From Syntrophobacteraceae bacterium (GTDB taxonomy: Bacteria; Desulfobacterota; Syntrophobacteria; Syntrophobacterales; Syntrophobacteraceae), in contig JALOPI010000010.1 of the NCBI GenBank assembly GCA_025453975.1, positions 1 to 64,000 on the forward strand: DNA of 64,000 nucleotides. The letters run 5' to 3'. Position 1 is the first letter of the stretch. The number at the start of each line of letters is the position of its first letter. This document shows, piece after piece, positions 27,842-37,987 of this stretch. A model generated the notes under the pieces. It worked only from the letters and a program-made list of their open reading frames with translations, ran no database searches and was not told the DNA's origin. Position numbers and translations under genes: made by a program.

Positions 27842-30055
27842 GTGAACAGCAAGAAGCAGGACATCCTGGGCCTCTGCCTCACCGTTGCGGCGTTGCTCGT
27901 TCTCTTCAGCCTGATCTCGTTTCACCCGTCGGACCCGACGGTTTTTCTCGATGCGGGATCTTCCGACAGGCCCCGCAACTGGGTCGGCTCCTTCGGAGCC
28001 AACCTGGCCTGGGCCCTGTGGAGCACACTGGGAGTAGGTGCCTTCGCGATCGTTGTGGGCGGAATGTGGGGAGCCTGGGTGCTCTTCCGCAATCGCTGGC
28101 CGCACCCATTATTCTGGAGCCATATCTGCGGGCTGGCACTGCTGGTCGTGAGCATGGTCAGCCTCCTTTCACTGCACTTCCCGACCTTGCTCGTGCAGGG
28201 ACAGGAGGTGGCCTCTGGCGGGAGCTTCGGCACGGGGCTGGCCAGATCGCTTGCGGCCACACTCTATTCCACGGGGACCCACGTCCTGCTGGCGGGCATT
28301 CTCCTGGCCGGCCTGGTGCTCCTGGCCCCTGTTCCGCTCCAGTCCCTCTTATGCCGCATGCTGGCCATGGCATGGAGCCCTCTCCGCTGCGCGGGCAAGG
28401 GAGCTTCGCTGTTCACCATGTTTTGGGGACGCGCCAGGCGTGATGCCGAGCCAGCGGAGAGCCTTCCAGTCAAGAGAGCTCGCAAAAAGCCGCCAGAGGC
28501 CTCCGTCGAGGTGCTTCCCGCGGATCTCCCCGTAATCCATGGCAAGAAGCGATTGAAGGAACCTCCCCCCATCCCGGAGCTCCCTCCTCCACCCGAGGGG
28601 ACGTATGCCCTCCCGCCGCTGGACATCCTGGACGCCTACGAGCCGGACCGCTCGAAGCCCGATGAGCGGAAGCTCGAAGACAATGCCCGTGCCCTGGAGG
28701 AGAAGCTGGCCGACTTCGGGGTGCAGGGCAAGGTGACGGGGATTCTGCCGGGGCCGGTCATCACGATGTATGAATACGCGCCCGCCCCGGGCATCAAGAT
28801 CAGCCGCATCGTCGGGCTTTCCGATGACCTGGCCATGGCTCTCAAGGCCGTAAGCCTTCGCGTGGTGGCCCCTATTCCCGGGAAGGCAGCCATTGGCATT
28901 GAGCTGCCCAATTCCAGGAGGCAGCTGGTTTCCATGCGGGCGGTCCTCGCCGCCGAGGTTTTCGCCAGCTCCCCAGCTCCCCTCACCCTGGCCCTGGGGC
29001 AGGACATCACGGGACAGCCGGTGAGCGCCAATCTGGCCAGGATGCCTCACCTTTTGATTGCCGGCGCCACGGGCACGGGAAAAAGCGTCTGCATCAACAG
29101 CCTCCTGGGCAGCCTGATCTTCCGCAACACCCCTGAAGATCTGCGCCTGCTCCTCATCGATCCCAAGCGCATCGAGCTCGGCACCTACGAGGGCATTCCC
29201 CACCTCATCCACCCGGTGGTGACCGACGCCAAGGTCGCCACCCGGGCGCTTCGATGGGCTGTGGAAGAGATGGAGCTTCGGTACAAGCTGCTGGCCGACA
29301 AGGGAGCCCGGAGCATCGAGGCTTACAATCGCGCCATTTTGAGGGAAAAGCTCAAGTCAGACCAGGAGTCGACGGCATCCGCCGACGAGAGCGTCCTGCC
29401 GCACCACCGCCTCCCCTTTGTCGTCGTGGTGATCGACGAGCTGGCGGATCTCATGATGGTGGCGTCGCGCGAAGTGGAGGAATCCATCACTCGCCTGGCC
29501 CAGATGGCTCGAGCAGCCGGCATCCATCTCATTCTGGCGACGCAGCGACCGTCGGTGGACGTGCTCACAGGCATCATCAAGGCAAACATCCCCACGCGGA
29601 TCTCTTTTCAGGTTTCCTCCCGTATCGACTCCAGGACCATCCTGGATACCCAGGGCGCCGAAAGTCTTCTGGGGGCTGGAGACATGCTCTTTCTTCCTCC
29701 CGGCACCGCCAAGCTTCAGCGGATCCACGGTGCCTTCGTGTCGGACAGCGAAGTTCAGAGACTGACGGACTTCTGGCGCGCTCAGAGGATCACTGAAGAT
29801 CCCCTGCGGAATCGCGTCAGTTTCGAGGAAAATGGCTCCGGGACGGATCCTGCACCGGAGGAGATCGATGCGCGTTATCAAGATGCCATTGACATCGTTC
29901 TGGAGACTCGTCAGGCATCCATTTCCATGTTACAGAGAAGACTTCGCGTGGGCTACAACCGTGCCGCGCGCATGATCGAGCTGATGGAGCAGCAGGGTAT
30001 TGTCAGCACCTCCGACGGGGTCAAGCCTAGAGAGGTTATCGGGCGGCGCCCCTGA
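27842..30055 (+). CDS. ftsK: DNA translocase FtsK
   Basis: FtsK pumps DNA at the division septum and activates chromosome dimer resolution. The 737-residue protein has four amino-terminal membrane segments within about residues 8-165, a short proline-rich linker, then the RecA-like motor. Walker A is GATGTGKS near 408-415 and Walker B is VVVIDELADLM near 528-538. The end is the winged-helix gamma domain (YNRAARMIELMEQQGIV) that reads KOPS sites. The start is GTG 27842. Confidence 0.97.
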   Translation: MNSKKQDILGLCLTVAALLVLFSLISFHPSDPTVFLDAGSSDRPRNWVGSFGANLAWALWSTLGVGAFAIVVGGMWGAWVLFRNRWPHPLFWSHICGLALLVVSMVSLLSLHFPTLLVQGQEVASGGSFGTGLARSLAATLYSTGTHVLLAGILLAGLVLLAPVPLQSLLCRMLAMAWSPLRCAGKGASLFTMFWGRARRDAEPAESLPVKRARKKPPEASVEVLPADLPVIHGKKRLKEPPPIPELPPPPEGTYALPPLDILDAYEPDRSKPDERKLEDNARALEEKLADFGVQGKVTGILPGPVITMYEYAPAPGIKISRIVGLSDDLAMALKAVSLRVVAPIPGKAAIGIELPNSRRQLVSMRAVLAAEVFASSPAPLTLALGQDITGQPVSANLARMPHLLIAGATGTGKSVCINSLLGSLIFRNTPEDLRLLLIDPKRIELGTYEGIPHLIHPVVTDAKVATRALRWAVEEMELRYKLLADKGARSIEAYNRAILREKLKSDQESTASADESVLPHHRLPFVVVVIDELADLMMVASREVEESITRLAQMARAAGIHLILATQRPSVDVLTGIIKANIPTRISFQVSSRIDSRTILDTQGAESLLGAGDMLFLPPGTAKLQRIHGAFVSDSEVQRLTDFWRAQRITEDPLRNRVSFEENGSGTDPAPEEIDARYQDAIDIVLETRQASISMLQRRLRVGYNRAARMIELMEQQGIVSTSDGVKPREVIGRRP

Positions 30056-30080
30056 AAGACACGAGGCATTGAAACCAGGC

Positions 30081-30827
30081 ATGAAAAGGATTGCTTTCGT
30101 AACGCTTGTGCTGCTCGCAGCCATGGGCATGACTCTCTTCAAGCCGACGCCCGTTGGGGCTGAAGCTCCCAGCCTGTCCATCAACGATATCCTGCGTAAG
30201 ACCGAAGCTCAGTATCAGAAGATCCAGGCATTCACCGCCAACTTCCGGCAGGTCACTTCATCCTCCGCCGCCAGCTCCATGGCCACCGAAGCCCATGGGA
30301 AGCTCTACTACCAGAAGCCGCGTCAAATGCACTGGGCTTATGAGGCACCAGAAAAGCAGGTCTTCATAGCCAATCACCAGCTGGCCTGGCTTCACATCCC
30401 CTCAGAGAAACAGATTTCCCTCTTTGACGCCAAGGCCTTCTTTTCTTCACCCCTGGCACAGACGTTCTTTGACGGAATCATCGAGCTGAGAAGCCACTTC
30501 GACGTCAGCCTCGACGAGCAGCTTTCCTCCAGGGATGTCGCGGTCCTCAACCTCCTTCCCAGGAAAGAGGACCCCAACATCAGGACCCTGAGCCTGACGG
30601 TGGATTTGACGAATTTCCGCATCATCACGATCGAGAGCACGGATGCCCTCGGCAACACCAACCGCGTGACACTGGAAGGCCAGACCTCGCTACCCCGCGT
30701 GGATCCTGACCTTTTCCATCTGAACATTCCTCCAGGCACCACCCTCGTCGATCCGGAGGGGCGGGAAATCCCCCCCTCGGATGTTGACCGACTTCGGCAG
30801 AAACTCCATTCGAGACAGGGAACATGA
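30081..30827 (+). CDS. lolA: Outer-membrane lipoprotein carrier LolA
   Basis: LolA carries lipoproteins across the periplasm to the outer membrane, which implies a Gram-negative envelope. The 248-residue protein has a signal peptide (about residues 1-27, ending near VGAEA), then QKIQAFTANFRQVTSS and GKLYYQKPRQMHWAYEAPEKQ, the LolA beta-sheet motifs. ATG 30081 begins the signal peptide; the open frame upstream lies within ftsK. It overlaps nadA by four bases. Confidence 0.92.
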   Translation: MKRIAFVTLVLLAAMGMTLFKPTPVGAEAPSLSINDILRKTEAQYQKIQAFTANFRQVTSSSAASSMATEAHGKLYYQKPRQMHWAYEAPEKQVFIANHQLAWLHIPSEKQISLFDAKAFFSSPLAQTFFDGIIELRSHFDVSLDEQLSSRDVAVLNLLPRKEDPNIRTLSLTVDLTNFRIITIESTDALGNTNRVTLEGQTSLPRVDPDLFHLNIPPGTTLVDPEGREIPPSDVDRLRQKLHSRQGT

Positions 30828-31735
30828 TGGCACGGGAGATTCTCCAACAAATCAGCGAGATCAGAGCTCGCAGGCGGGCCATCATCCTCGCCCACAATTA
30901 TCAGCCCCCGGAGATCCAGGAGATCGCCGACTTGACGGGAGATTCCCTTGAGCTGAGCCGCAAGGCGGCACAAACGGACGCGTCGGTCATCGTCTTCTGC
31001 GGAGTGGCCTTCATGGCCGAAACGGCTGCAATCCTCAATCCCGAAAAGATCGTTCTGCTGCCTCGGCCCGAAGCTGGATGCCCCATGGCGGATATGATCA
31101 CTCCCGAGGATATGAGGCGCATTCGAAGCGAGCATCCTGGCGTACCCATCGTCACGTACGTGAACTCCACGGCCGCCGTGAAAGCCGAAAGCGACGCGTG
31201 CTGCACCTCGGCCAACTCCATCCGGGTGGTCAGCTCCTTTTCACGCGCTCCCGCCGTTTACATGGCTCCCGACCAGAACCTGGCCCAGTACACCGCGGCT
31301 CACACCAGCAGCCCCATCCTCCACTGGCACGGGTACTGCCCCTTTCATCATGCCTTACAGCCCGACGAGGTGCTACGACGCAAGGAGGAGCATCCAGGGG
31401 CTCTCTTTCTCGCTCATCCCGAGTGCAGACCCTCGGTACTGGCCCTGGCGGACGAGGTCACGAGCACCTCTGGCATGCTGAGATTCGTCAAGGAGAGCTC
31501 TCACGAGCGCTTCATCATCGGCACCGAGGTGGGCATTCTTCACCCCATGGGGAAGAGCAGCCCAGGCAAGGAATTCTTCCCGGCCTCGGAAAAGATGTTT
31601 TGCCCTCACATGAAAATGATCTCCCTGGATGACATTCTCCATTCCCTGGAGACTCTCGAGCCGCGCGTTTCAGTTCCCGAGGACATCCGCATCCGTGCGC
31701 TTCATGCCGTCCAGCGCATGCTCCACTTGGGATGA
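30824..31735 (+). CDS. nadA: Quinolinate synthase
   Basis: NadA condenses iminoaspartate with dihydroxyacetone phosphate to quinolinate, the NAD precursor. The 303-residue protein has the three repeated domains and the three cluster cysteines expected for its oxygen-sensitive [4Fe-4S]: C86 in [11 protein letters not shown]172 in GYCPFH and C260 in MFCPHMKM. The start overlaps lolA (ATGATGG; either ATG possible). nadB and nadC are not in the window. Confidence 0.95.
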   Translation: MMAREILQQISEIRARRRAIILAHNYQPPEIQEIADLTGDSLELSRKAAQTDASVIVFCGVAFMAETAAILNPEKIVLLPRPEAGCPMADMITPEDMRRIRSEHPGVPIVTYVNSTAAVKAESDACCTSANSIRVVSSFSRAPAVYMAPDQNLAQYTAAHTSSPILHWHGYCPFHHALQPDEVLRRKEEHPGALFLAHPECRPSVLALADEVTSTSGMLRFVKESSHERFIIGTEVGILHPMGKSSPGKEFFPASEKMFCPHMKMISLDDILHSLETLEPRVSVPEDIRIRALHAVQRMLHLG

Positions 31736-31757
31736 GCGCGGGAAGGGTTGGCCGTCC

Positions 31758-32774
31758 ATGTCCTATCTTTTCAGACCCCGTATTGCCATCACCATGGGGG
31801 ACCCGTGTGGGGTCGGGCCTGAAATCATCGTCAAGCTGCTTGCGGCCAAAGCGTGCGCTGCCGACTACAGGCCGGTCGTGGTTGGAGACCTTGGGGCACT
31901 GGGTCGGGCCGCCAGTCTCCTGGGAGCAGCGTTGCGGTTCGAGGAGTCGCAATCCGTAACCGAGTGGGAGAGGCTGGAGCGAGAGGACGTGGTCCCGGTT
32001 ACAGCTCCCATGGCTCTCAGCCCGGAGGATCTGGTCCATGGTGCGCCGACGGAGGCTTCCTGCCTATGCGCCATCCGCTGCATCGAGGCCGCGGTATCCA
32101 TGGCGCTGGAGGGCAAGGTGGACGCCATCTGCACCTGTCCCATCCACAAGGCTAATCTTCATCGCCACGGCTTCGCCTTCCCTGGCCATACCGAGTTTTT
32201 GCGTGATCTCACCGGGGCCGGCCGCGTCGTGATGATGCTGGCCGGTCCACGCCTTCGCGTATCCCTGGCCACCATCCACGTGGCCCTGAGCCAGGTCCCC
32301 GGGCTCATCACTCCTGAATGCCTGACGGAAACGATCCGCATCACGGGTGAATCCCTGGTGCGTGACTTTGGGCTCGCGGCTCCGCGCATCGCCGTTGCGG
32401 CCCTGAATCCTCACGCCGGCGAGGACGGCCGTTTTGGCTCCGAGGAGCGCGACATCATCGAGCCCACCCTCGAGGGTCTGCGAGGCATCGGGGGGTCGAT
32501 TCACGGTCCTTTCTCCGCGGACACATTGTTCTGGCGTGCGTTTCAAGGTGAATTCGACGCGGTGGTGGCCATGTATCACGACCAGGGGCTGATACCCATC
32601 AAGCTGGCTCACTTTCATGAAGCCGTCAACGTGACGCTGGGGCTGCCCATCATCCGAGCTTCCGTGGATCACGGAACCGCCTATGAGATTGCCGGCACAG
32701 GTAAAGCCCATTTCGGCAGCCTTGAGGCAGCCGTTGACCTGGCGGCTCGCATGGCGCGCCACCGGCTCGGATGA
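31758..32774 (+). CDS. pdxA: 4-hydroxythreonine-4-phosphate dehydrogenase
   Basis: PdxA oxidises 4-phosphohydroxy-L-threonine in pyridoxal phosphate synthesis. The 338-residue enzyme has [13 protein letters not shown] near the start, PGHTEFL with a metal-binding histidine, [12 protein letters not shown] and [12 protein letters not shown], all family landmarks. ATG 31758 follows GGAAGGG. The frame is open further upstream within nadA, which is not part of PdxA. Confidence 0.95.
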   Translation: MSYLFRPRIAITMGDPCGVGPEIIVKLLAAKACAADYRPVVVGDLGALGRAASLLGAALRFEESQSVTEWERLEREDVVPVTAPMALSPEDLVHGAPTEASCLCAIRCIEAAVSMALEGKVDAICTCPIHKANLHRHGFAFPGHTEFLRDLTGAGRVVMMLAGPRLRVSLATIHVALSQVPGLITPECLTETIRITGESLVRDFGLAAPRIAVAALNPHAGEDGRFGSEERDIIEPTLEGLRGIGGSIHGPFSADTLFWRAFQGEFDAVVAMYHDQGLIPIKLAHFHEAVNVTLGLPIIRASVDHGTAYEIAGTGKAHFGSLEAAVDLAARMARHRLG

Positions 32775-32874
32775 GCCTCCTTTCCGACCGGACCCATCCC
32801 CCCGCCCTGGCGTCACCGGCTATCTTTTGGCCTTTCCCGACGTCACACCCCGTGGACAGAGAGTTCATGATGTG

Positions 32875-35520
32875 ATGAGCAGCATTCGCATTCGCGGCGC
32901 CCGCCAGCACAATTTGAAGAACATCGACGTGGACATTCCTCGGGACCGTCTGACCGTCATCACGGGAGTCAGTGGATCCGGGAAGTCCTCCCTCGCCTTC
33001 GACACCCTCTTTGCCGAAGGTCAGCGACGCTATCTCGAGGCTCTGTCCGGCCGCAGACGTCAGTACGTTCAGCCCCTCGACAAGCCCGATGTCGATGAGA
33101 TCCTGGGCCTCAGTCCCGCCATCGCCATTGAGCAGAAGCGTATCGCTCCCAATCCCCGTTCTACCGTCGGCACACTCACGGAGATCCACGATTACCTGAG
33201 GGTTCTCTTCGCAAGGCTGGGGACCGCCCACTGCCCCCAGTGCGGTCAGGCCGTCTCGGCTCACACCATCCCTGAAATCGTTGCCGAAGTCGCGCGAGCC
33301 TGGCCCGAAGGCTCCAGGCTTCTCGTCCTGGCACCCCTTCCGCCCGTTGGAGAGGGGAAGCTTTCTTCAATCCTGGCCAGACTGCGGAAGGATGGCTTTG
33401 CGCGCATCAGACTGGACGGGACAGTGGTGGAGCTGGATTCGCACCTCCAACTTCCCCGCCGTCCCGAATACCGGCTGGAAGTCGTGGTTGACCGCGTCGT
33501 TCAGGGCGCATCCAGCGAGGCCAGATTCCATGAAGACGTCGAGCTTGCCTTGAAATCAGGGGATGGCACCATGGTCGTAGCGGATACCCAGGGACACGCC
33601 ATGCGGTTCACGGACCGTCTGCGCTGCGCGAGCTGCCGCATCGAGATTCCCGACCTCTCCCCCGCCCTCTTTTCATTCCATCATCCCCAGGGCATGTGCC
33701 CGCGCTGCGCTGGGCTGGGAGCCGAGCCTCTCCCGGCGAAGGCCGAGGGCAGGTCGTCAATGGGTCGGGGGGGCAGAACCGGTATGGATCGCCCTTCCCC
33801 TTCGGGCAGGGGCTCTGGAGGCAGGCGCTCCTCGGGCTCGGTGGATCCGGTCGACCTGGACTTGGAAGGGTTCGACTCTGCCTGCGGCCCGCCCTGCTCA
33901 GCTTGCGGGGGCAGCCGCCTCAATCCTGCCGCCAGGGCCGTTCGACTCCATGGATCAGGCCTCCACGACGTCTCCGCCCTCCCCGTTTCCCAGCTTGGAC
34001 CCTGGCTCCAGAACATTCCCTTGAACGCCATGACCGAGAAGATCGCAGGTCCGCTGGTCTCCCAGCTTCTTGAGCGAGGGGCCGCCATGGAGCGCCTCGG
34101 CCTGGGCTATCTGTGCCTGGACCGATCAGCCGTGACCCTTTCGGGCGGCGAGGCCCAGCGGGTTCGCATCGCTCAGCAGATCGGGGCTCGGCTCACGGGG
34201 ATCCTCTACGTCCTTGACGAGCCCAGCATCGGGCTCCATCCCCAGGATCATCGACGCCTCATGGAGATCGTTCTGGCGCTGCGCGATGCCGGCAACACCG
34301 TCGTCATCGTCGAGCACGATCGCGATACCATCCTGGAGGCCGACCACCTCATCGACATGGGGCCTGGAGCAGGCAGGCTCGGTGGACAAGTGATCTTCTC
34401 GGGTCCCCCCGGGAAGATCCTGGCGTGCCCCGAGTCCCTCACCGGCCAGCACCTTTCGGGATCCCGCACCATCCGCATTTCCGCGGGCCGGGTCCCTTTC
34501 GCTCACGGCTCCATCGAGATTCACGGCGCAACGGGCCATAATCTCAAGGACATCAGCATCGCCTTTCCCCTGGGCTGCATCACCTGCGTGACGGGCGTCT
34601 CCGGCTCCGGCAAGAGCACCCTCGTGCTGGACACGTTCTACAGAATCCTCGCCCAGCGCCTCTACCGCTCCACCTGGACGCCAGCTCCCCATCGGGAAGT
34701 GCGTGGACTGGACGCCATCCGCAAGGTTCTCCTGGTCGATCAGTCCGCCATCGGCAGAAACCCGCGCTCGACTCCGGCCACCTACACCGGCATCTTCACC
34801 CCCATCCGTCAACTCTTTTCCAGAATCCCGGAAGCCCGTGCCCGTGGCTACACCCCGGACCGCTTCTCCTACAACGTCAAAGGTGGCCGATGTGAATCCT
34901 GCAAGGGCGACGGCACCCTCAGCGTCGACCTCGTCTTCCTCCCCGACGTGACCTTCACCTGCCCTGTCTGCCAGGGAGCTCGCTACAATTCCGAAACACT
35001 CCAGGTGCAGTTCAAGGGTAATTCCATTGCCGGAGTGCTCTCCATGTCCGTCACGGAAGCCCTGGCACTTTTCACCAATGTGCCAGCCATTCGGCAAACC
35101 TTGAAGGTGATGGAGGAGGTTGGCCTGGGCTACCTCCTCCTCGGTCAGTCCGCCTTGACCCTTTCGGGTGGCGAGAGCCAGAGGGTCAAGCTCGCTGCCG
35201 AGCTCAGCCTCCGCTCTCCAGAGCCTGCTGTCTTCATTCTCGATGAGCCCACGTCTGGGCTTCACTTCGAGGACATAGCCCGCCTTATGGACGTTCTGCA
35301 GCGACTCGCCGAAGCGGGACATACGGTCGTTCTCATCGAGCACCACCTCGACGTTATCCGTTGCGCGGACTATGTGATTGATCTCGGGCCGGTCGGTGGC
35401 GAGGCTGGAGGGCATGTGGTGGCCCAGGGGACACCCGCTGAGGTAGCGTCCGCCGGAGCCTCCGTCACGGGACGTTTCCTGAGGCACGCCAAGAATCGAA
35501 GTCCTTCATTTACGCGGTGA
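32875..35520 (+). CDS. uvrA: Excinuclease ABC subunit A, short variant
   Basis: UvrA finds bulky DNA damage with UvrB. This protein is 881 residues; typical UvrA is about 940. It has Walker A motifs GVSGSGKS at 31-38 and about 574-581, signature LSGGEAQRV near 421 and LSGGESQRV near 763, and zinc cysteines 251/254/275/278 and about 673/676/696/699. The UvrB-binding region (about 125-250) is kept. Between C278 and the next Cys pair at 341 there are only about 60 residues, many Gly, Ser and Arg, where E. coli has about 130; this is the insertion domain. [19 protein letters not shown] also differs from ordinary UvrA. It is either a diverged paralogue or the main copy with a trimmed domain. Confidence 0.88.
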   Translation: MSSIRIRGARQHNLKNIDVDIPRDRLTVITGVSGSGKSSLAFDTLFAEGQRRYLEALSGRRRQYVQPLDKPDVDEILGLSPAIAIEQKRIAPNPRSTVGTLTEIHDYLRVLFARLGTAHCPQCGQAVSAHTIPEIVAEVARAWPEGSRLLVLAPLPPVGEGKLSSILARLRKDGFARIRLDGTVVELDSHLQLPRRPEYRLEVVVDRVVQGASSEARFHEDVELALKSGDGTMVVADTQGHAMRFTDRLRCASCRIEIPDLSPALFSFHHPQGMCPRCAGLGAEPLPAKAEGRSSMGRGGRTGMDRPSPSGRGSGGRRSSGSVDPVDLDLEGFDSACGPPCSACGGSRLNPAARAVRLHGSGLHDVSALPVSQLGPWLQNIPLNAMTEKIAGPLVSQLLERGAAMERLGLGYLCLDRSAVTLSGGEAQRVRIAQQIGARLTGILYVLDEPSIGLHPQDHRRLMEIVLALRDAGNTVVIVEHDRDTILEADHLIDMGPGAGRLGGQVIFSGPPGKILACPESLTGQHLSGSRTIRISAGRVPFAHGSIEIHGATGHNLKDISIAFPLGCITCVTGVSGSGKSTLVLDTFYRILAQRLYRSTWTPAPHREVRGLDAIRKVLLVDQSAIGRNPRSTPATYTGIFTPIRQLFSRIPEARARGYTPDRFSYNVKGGRCESCKGDGTLSVDLVFLPDVTFTCPVCQGARYNSETLQVQFKGNSIAGVLSMSVTEALALFTNVPAIRQTLKVMEEVGLGYLLLGQSALTLSGGESQRVKLAAELSLRSPEPAVFILDEPTSGLHFEDIARLMDVLQRLAEAGHTVVLIEHHLDVIRCADYVIDLGPVGGEAGGHVVAQGTPAEVASAGASVTGRFLRHAKNRSPSFTR

Positions 35521-35533
35521 AGTGGTGGGGTGG

Positions 35534-36166
35534 TCAAGAGCCGAAGGAGAGGTGGTAGGCTATGGCATCCAGCTTGATGGTGAAATCTACGTTCTCAACA
35601 TGGCAGCAGTCCGGGACCTGGATCTGAACGGGAGCAAAATTCAGAATCCCGTTGATACCGCCGAGGACAAGCTGGTTGGCGACGCTTTGAGCGGCGCTGG
35701 CCGTCGTCGCGATGATGCCGATGTGAACCTCGCGCTCCTTGATGACATCCTCAAGCTCGTCCACGTGATTGATGGTGAGTCCGTTGGGTAGTCGCTTGCC
35801 GACTTTTTGTGGATCGGAGTCAAAGGCCGCCGTGAAGATGTACCCGTGCTTGATGAAGTTGCCGTGCCGGATGAGGGCGGAGCCCAGGTTCCCCAGACCT
35901 ACCATGGCCAGGTTCCAGGGCCGGTTGAGTCCCAGGATCTCCTTGATCTGGTTCACCAGGTCGCTGACCCGGTACCCCACGCCGCGAACTCCGAACTCTC
36001 CAAAGTAAGCCAGATCCTTCCTGATTTGCGCCGGGTTCACGCCGCACTGCTTGGCCAGGCGCTCGGAAGAAATGACATCCACCTCATCTTCGAGCAGTTC
36101 CTGCAGAGTTCGCATATAGATCGAGAGACGGTTGATGGTGGCCATCGGGATCTTGGCGAATTTCAT
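35534..36166 (-). CDS. rex: Redox-sensing transcriptional repressor Rex
   Basis: Rex senses the NADH/NAD+ ratio: it binds operators when NADH is low and releases them when NADH rises. The 210-residue protein has the winged helix in the first 80 residues (IPMATINRLSIYMR, then GVNPAQIRKDLAYFGEFG) and a Rossmann domain with MVGLGNLGSALI near 88-99. It ends tail-to-tail with uvrA, 13 bases apart. It has its own promoter with a Rex operator on it, so it probably represses itself. Confidence 0.96.
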   Translation of the reverse strand: MKFAKIPMATINRLSIYMRTLQELLEDEVDVISSERLAKQCGVNPAQIRKDLAYFGEFGVRGVGYRVSDLVNQIKEILGLNRPWNLAMVGLGNLGSALIRHGNFIKHGYIFTAAFDSDPQKVGKRLPNGLTINHVDELEDVIKEREVHIGIIATTASAAQSVANQLVLGGINGILNFAPVQIQVPDCCHVENVDFTIKLDAIAYHLSFGS

Positions 36167-36265
36167 GTTTCATCCTCGGGCATTACAGGGTCGTATCGGT
36201 GCTGCTCAGGCGAGTCGCGGCGGTATCTGTGCAAGGTCTTTCGCCGCCGTTTGGGATGCGTATCT

Positions 36266-36283
36266 ATGTGATATTCTTCACAT
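36266..36283 (-). promoter_or_regulatory. Rex operator at the rex promoter
   Basis: ATGTGATATTCTTCACAT matches the Rex consensus TTGTGAA-N4-TTCACAA at 11 of 14 fixed positions, with both TGTGA/TCACA cores intact. It overlaps the -10 box by two bases and covers the expected start of transcription, where binding would block RNA polymerase. Confidence 0.75.
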
Positions 36284-36310
36284 TATAATCCCAAAAAATA
36301 GGCCTGGCAA
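36282..36310 (-). promoter_or_regulatory. rex promoter
   Basis: On the minus strand TTGCCA (36305-36310) is followed after exactly 17 bases by a perfect TATAAT (36282-36287). Transcription would begin near 36275, about 110 bases before the rex ATG and inside the Rex operator. Confidence 0.65.
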
Positions 36311-36329
36311 CGGGCTCGAAACGAAGGGT

Positions 36330-36364
36330 GGGCAGGGACTCCTCCCACGAGGCACTCCCTGCCC
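36330..36364 (-). terminator. Hairpin terminator after atpE
   Basis: GGGCAGGGA (36330-36338) pairs perfectly with TCCCTGCCC (36356-36364), with a small inner CCTC/GAGG stem. On the minus strand it is followed by ACCCTTCGTTT, a weak T-rich tail. It lies just upstream of the rex promoter, separating atpE and rex transcription. Confidence 0.5.
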
Positions 36365-36398
36365 TGATCCGCGTGTCGATGACTGCTCGGAAGCAGCT

Positions 36399-36767
36399 TT
36401 ACTTCGCCAGGCCGACAAAAGTCTGAATGGCCTTGGAGACCGGGTTGGCGTAGATGAGAATCAGCGCCACAACCAGGGCGTAAATCGAGAGCGACTCGAT
36501 CATGGCCAGACCGATGAGCATGGTAACCGTGACCTTACCGGAAGCGTCGGGGTTACGTGCGATGCCTTCCACGGCGCCCTTCACTGCCATGCCCTGGCCG
36601 ATACCGCAGCCGAAAGCGGCGATGGCGATGCCAAAACCGGCGGCCACCGCGGAGTAAATGAAAAACTGCATTCCGGCAGCTTTGTCTCCACCCGCGTCAG
36701 CGGCGAAAGCCAGCGTGGACAGTCCCAGTACCATGATCGTCGTCAACAGCCCAACTCTCTTCGACAT
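36399..36767 (-). CDS. atpE: ATP synthase F0 subunit c
   Basis: Subunit c forms the rotating ring that carries H+ or Na+ through F0. The 122-residue protein begins with a signal-peptide-like stretch (about 1-22, ending FAAD), then helix 1 with [19 protein letters not shown] and helix 2 with [20 protein letters not shown]. The ion-binding glutamate is E91. Q58, S92 and Y96 fall where Na+-type c subunits have Gln32, Ser66 and Tyr70; Thr67 is Leu93. GGAGG precedes the start. Confidence 0.95.
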   Translation of the reverse strand: MSKRVGLLTTIMVLGLSTLAFAADAGGDKAAGMQFFIYSAVAAGFGIAIAAFGCGIGQGMAVKGAVEGIARNPDASGKVTVTMLIGLAMIESLSIYALVVALILIYANPVSKAIQTFVGLAK

Positions 36768-36857
36768 ACACTTACCTCCTTCATGTGATTGAGTGATTTA
36801 GTGTGAAAACACCACAAATATGGCTGCGGCCAGTCCTCCAACCGTAAACCGCCTCGA

Positions 36858-37577
36858 TTAGTGAGCGTGCTCCATGGCTCCCGCGAAGTACATCATGGAG
36901 AGCAGGCAGAAAATGAAAGCCTGAATGAAGCCCGTGAACAATCCGAGAAACATCATGGGCAGGGGTGCCAGGTAGAGCCCGGCAAGGAAGAACAAAATGC
37001 CGAGCACCAGCTCCTCGCCGAACACGTTGCCGAAAAGACGGATCGAGAGACTCAGGACACGGGCGCCATGGCCGATGAGCTCGATGGGCATGATCAGCGG
37101 CGTCAGCCACCAGACGGGACCCATGAAATGCTGGATGTATTTGACACCATGAAACTTTACACCGATGACATGGGTGAAAACAACGACGATCAAGGCGCAG
37201 GCGGCCGTGGTGTTGATGTTGGCCGTGGGCGCGAAGAAGCCCGGGATCATCCCCAGGTAATTGCTGCTGAGGATGAAAAGGCCAAGGGACGCGATGAGAG
37301 GGAAGAGAAAGCGTCCGTGCTCGCCGGTGATCCCGATCATGAACTCCTCGATGCCCGTGAGCACGGTCTCGAAGAAGTTCTGACCACCCTGAGGCACCAT
37401 GGTGAGGGTGCTCGCCGCAAGCTTGGCCAGCACCAGGAGGAGCAGCATCACCAGCCACGCATAGGTCACGTGGGGCTGCAGCACCAGCTCAGTCAACGTG
37501 TGGGCTTCTTCCGCGCCGACGACTGGAAGCCCCATCTTCTGGAACAAAAGGTTGAGAAAAAGAATCGGGTGTTCCAT
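36858..37577 (-). CDS. atpB: ATP synthase F0 subunit a
   Basis: Subunit a provides the half-channels next to the c ring. The 239-residue protein has five or six membrane helices and the essential arginine in SLSIRLFGNVFGEELVLG, followed by the C-terminal helices IQAFIFCLLSMMYFAGAM. It starts three bases after atpI ends. Only F0 genes occur here; F1 and subunits b and delta must be elsewhere, an arrangement common in deltaproteobacteria. Confidence 0.96.
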   Translation of the reverse strand: MEHPILFLNLLFQKMGLPVVGAEEAHTLTELVLQPHVTYAWLVMLLLLVLAKLAASTLTMVPQGGQNFFETVLTGIEEFMIGITGEHGRFLFPLIASLGLFILSSNYLGMIPGFFAPTANINTTAACALIVVVFTHVIGVKFHGVKYIQHFMGPVWWLTPLIMPIELIGHGARVLSLSIRLFGNVFGEELVLGILFFLAGLYLAPLPMMFLGLFTGFIQAFIFCLLSMMYFAGAMEHAH

Positions 37578-37580
37578 AGG

Positions 37581-37982
37581 TTAACTTTCCCCCTTTTTCC
37601 TAAGCATGACGTAAAACTCCTGCCCTCCAACCAGCATAATACTCAGTACCACCACGGAGAGCCCCACCACGAAAGGAATGGGCTCGGCCCAGCGGTAGTG
37701 AACCGCAAGAAAAACGACCACGAGAGTTCCCAGAAATCTGGCGTAGTAGCTGAGCAGAACAGCCCCCTTTCGAGGGATCCGCCCAGGCGTTTCCAGGGCC
37801 CGCCCCAGCTGCCACTTGAGGATCCGAAAGCTCAGGGTGCTGATGATGGCACCCACCAGCACGCCCCTTGCGAACCCTCCCGAGGCCAGCACCCATGCCG
37901 CCAGCGGGAAGGTTACCAGGAAAATCAGGTTGTAAGCTTCAACTCGCCTTCGCAGCGCTTCACTGGTGAGGTAATCCCGCAA
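37581..37982 (-). CDS. atpI: ATP synthase subunit I
   Basis: The 133-residue protein has four membrane helices (about 17-35, 38-55, 72-93 and 100-120) and the pattern of the ATP synthase I family, a helper for c-ring assembly or magnesium supply. Sequence in this family is poorly conserved, so context carries much of the assignment: it sits between atpZ and atpB with gaps of five and three bases. Confidence 0.85.
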   Translation of the reverse strand: MRDYLTSEALRRRVEAYNLIFLVTFPLAAWVLASGGFARGVLVGAIISTLSFRILKWQLGRALETPGRIPRKGAVLLSYYARFLGTLVVVFLAVHYRWAEPIPFVVGLSVVVLSIMLVGGQEFYVMLRKKGES

Positions 37983-37987
37983 GGACC

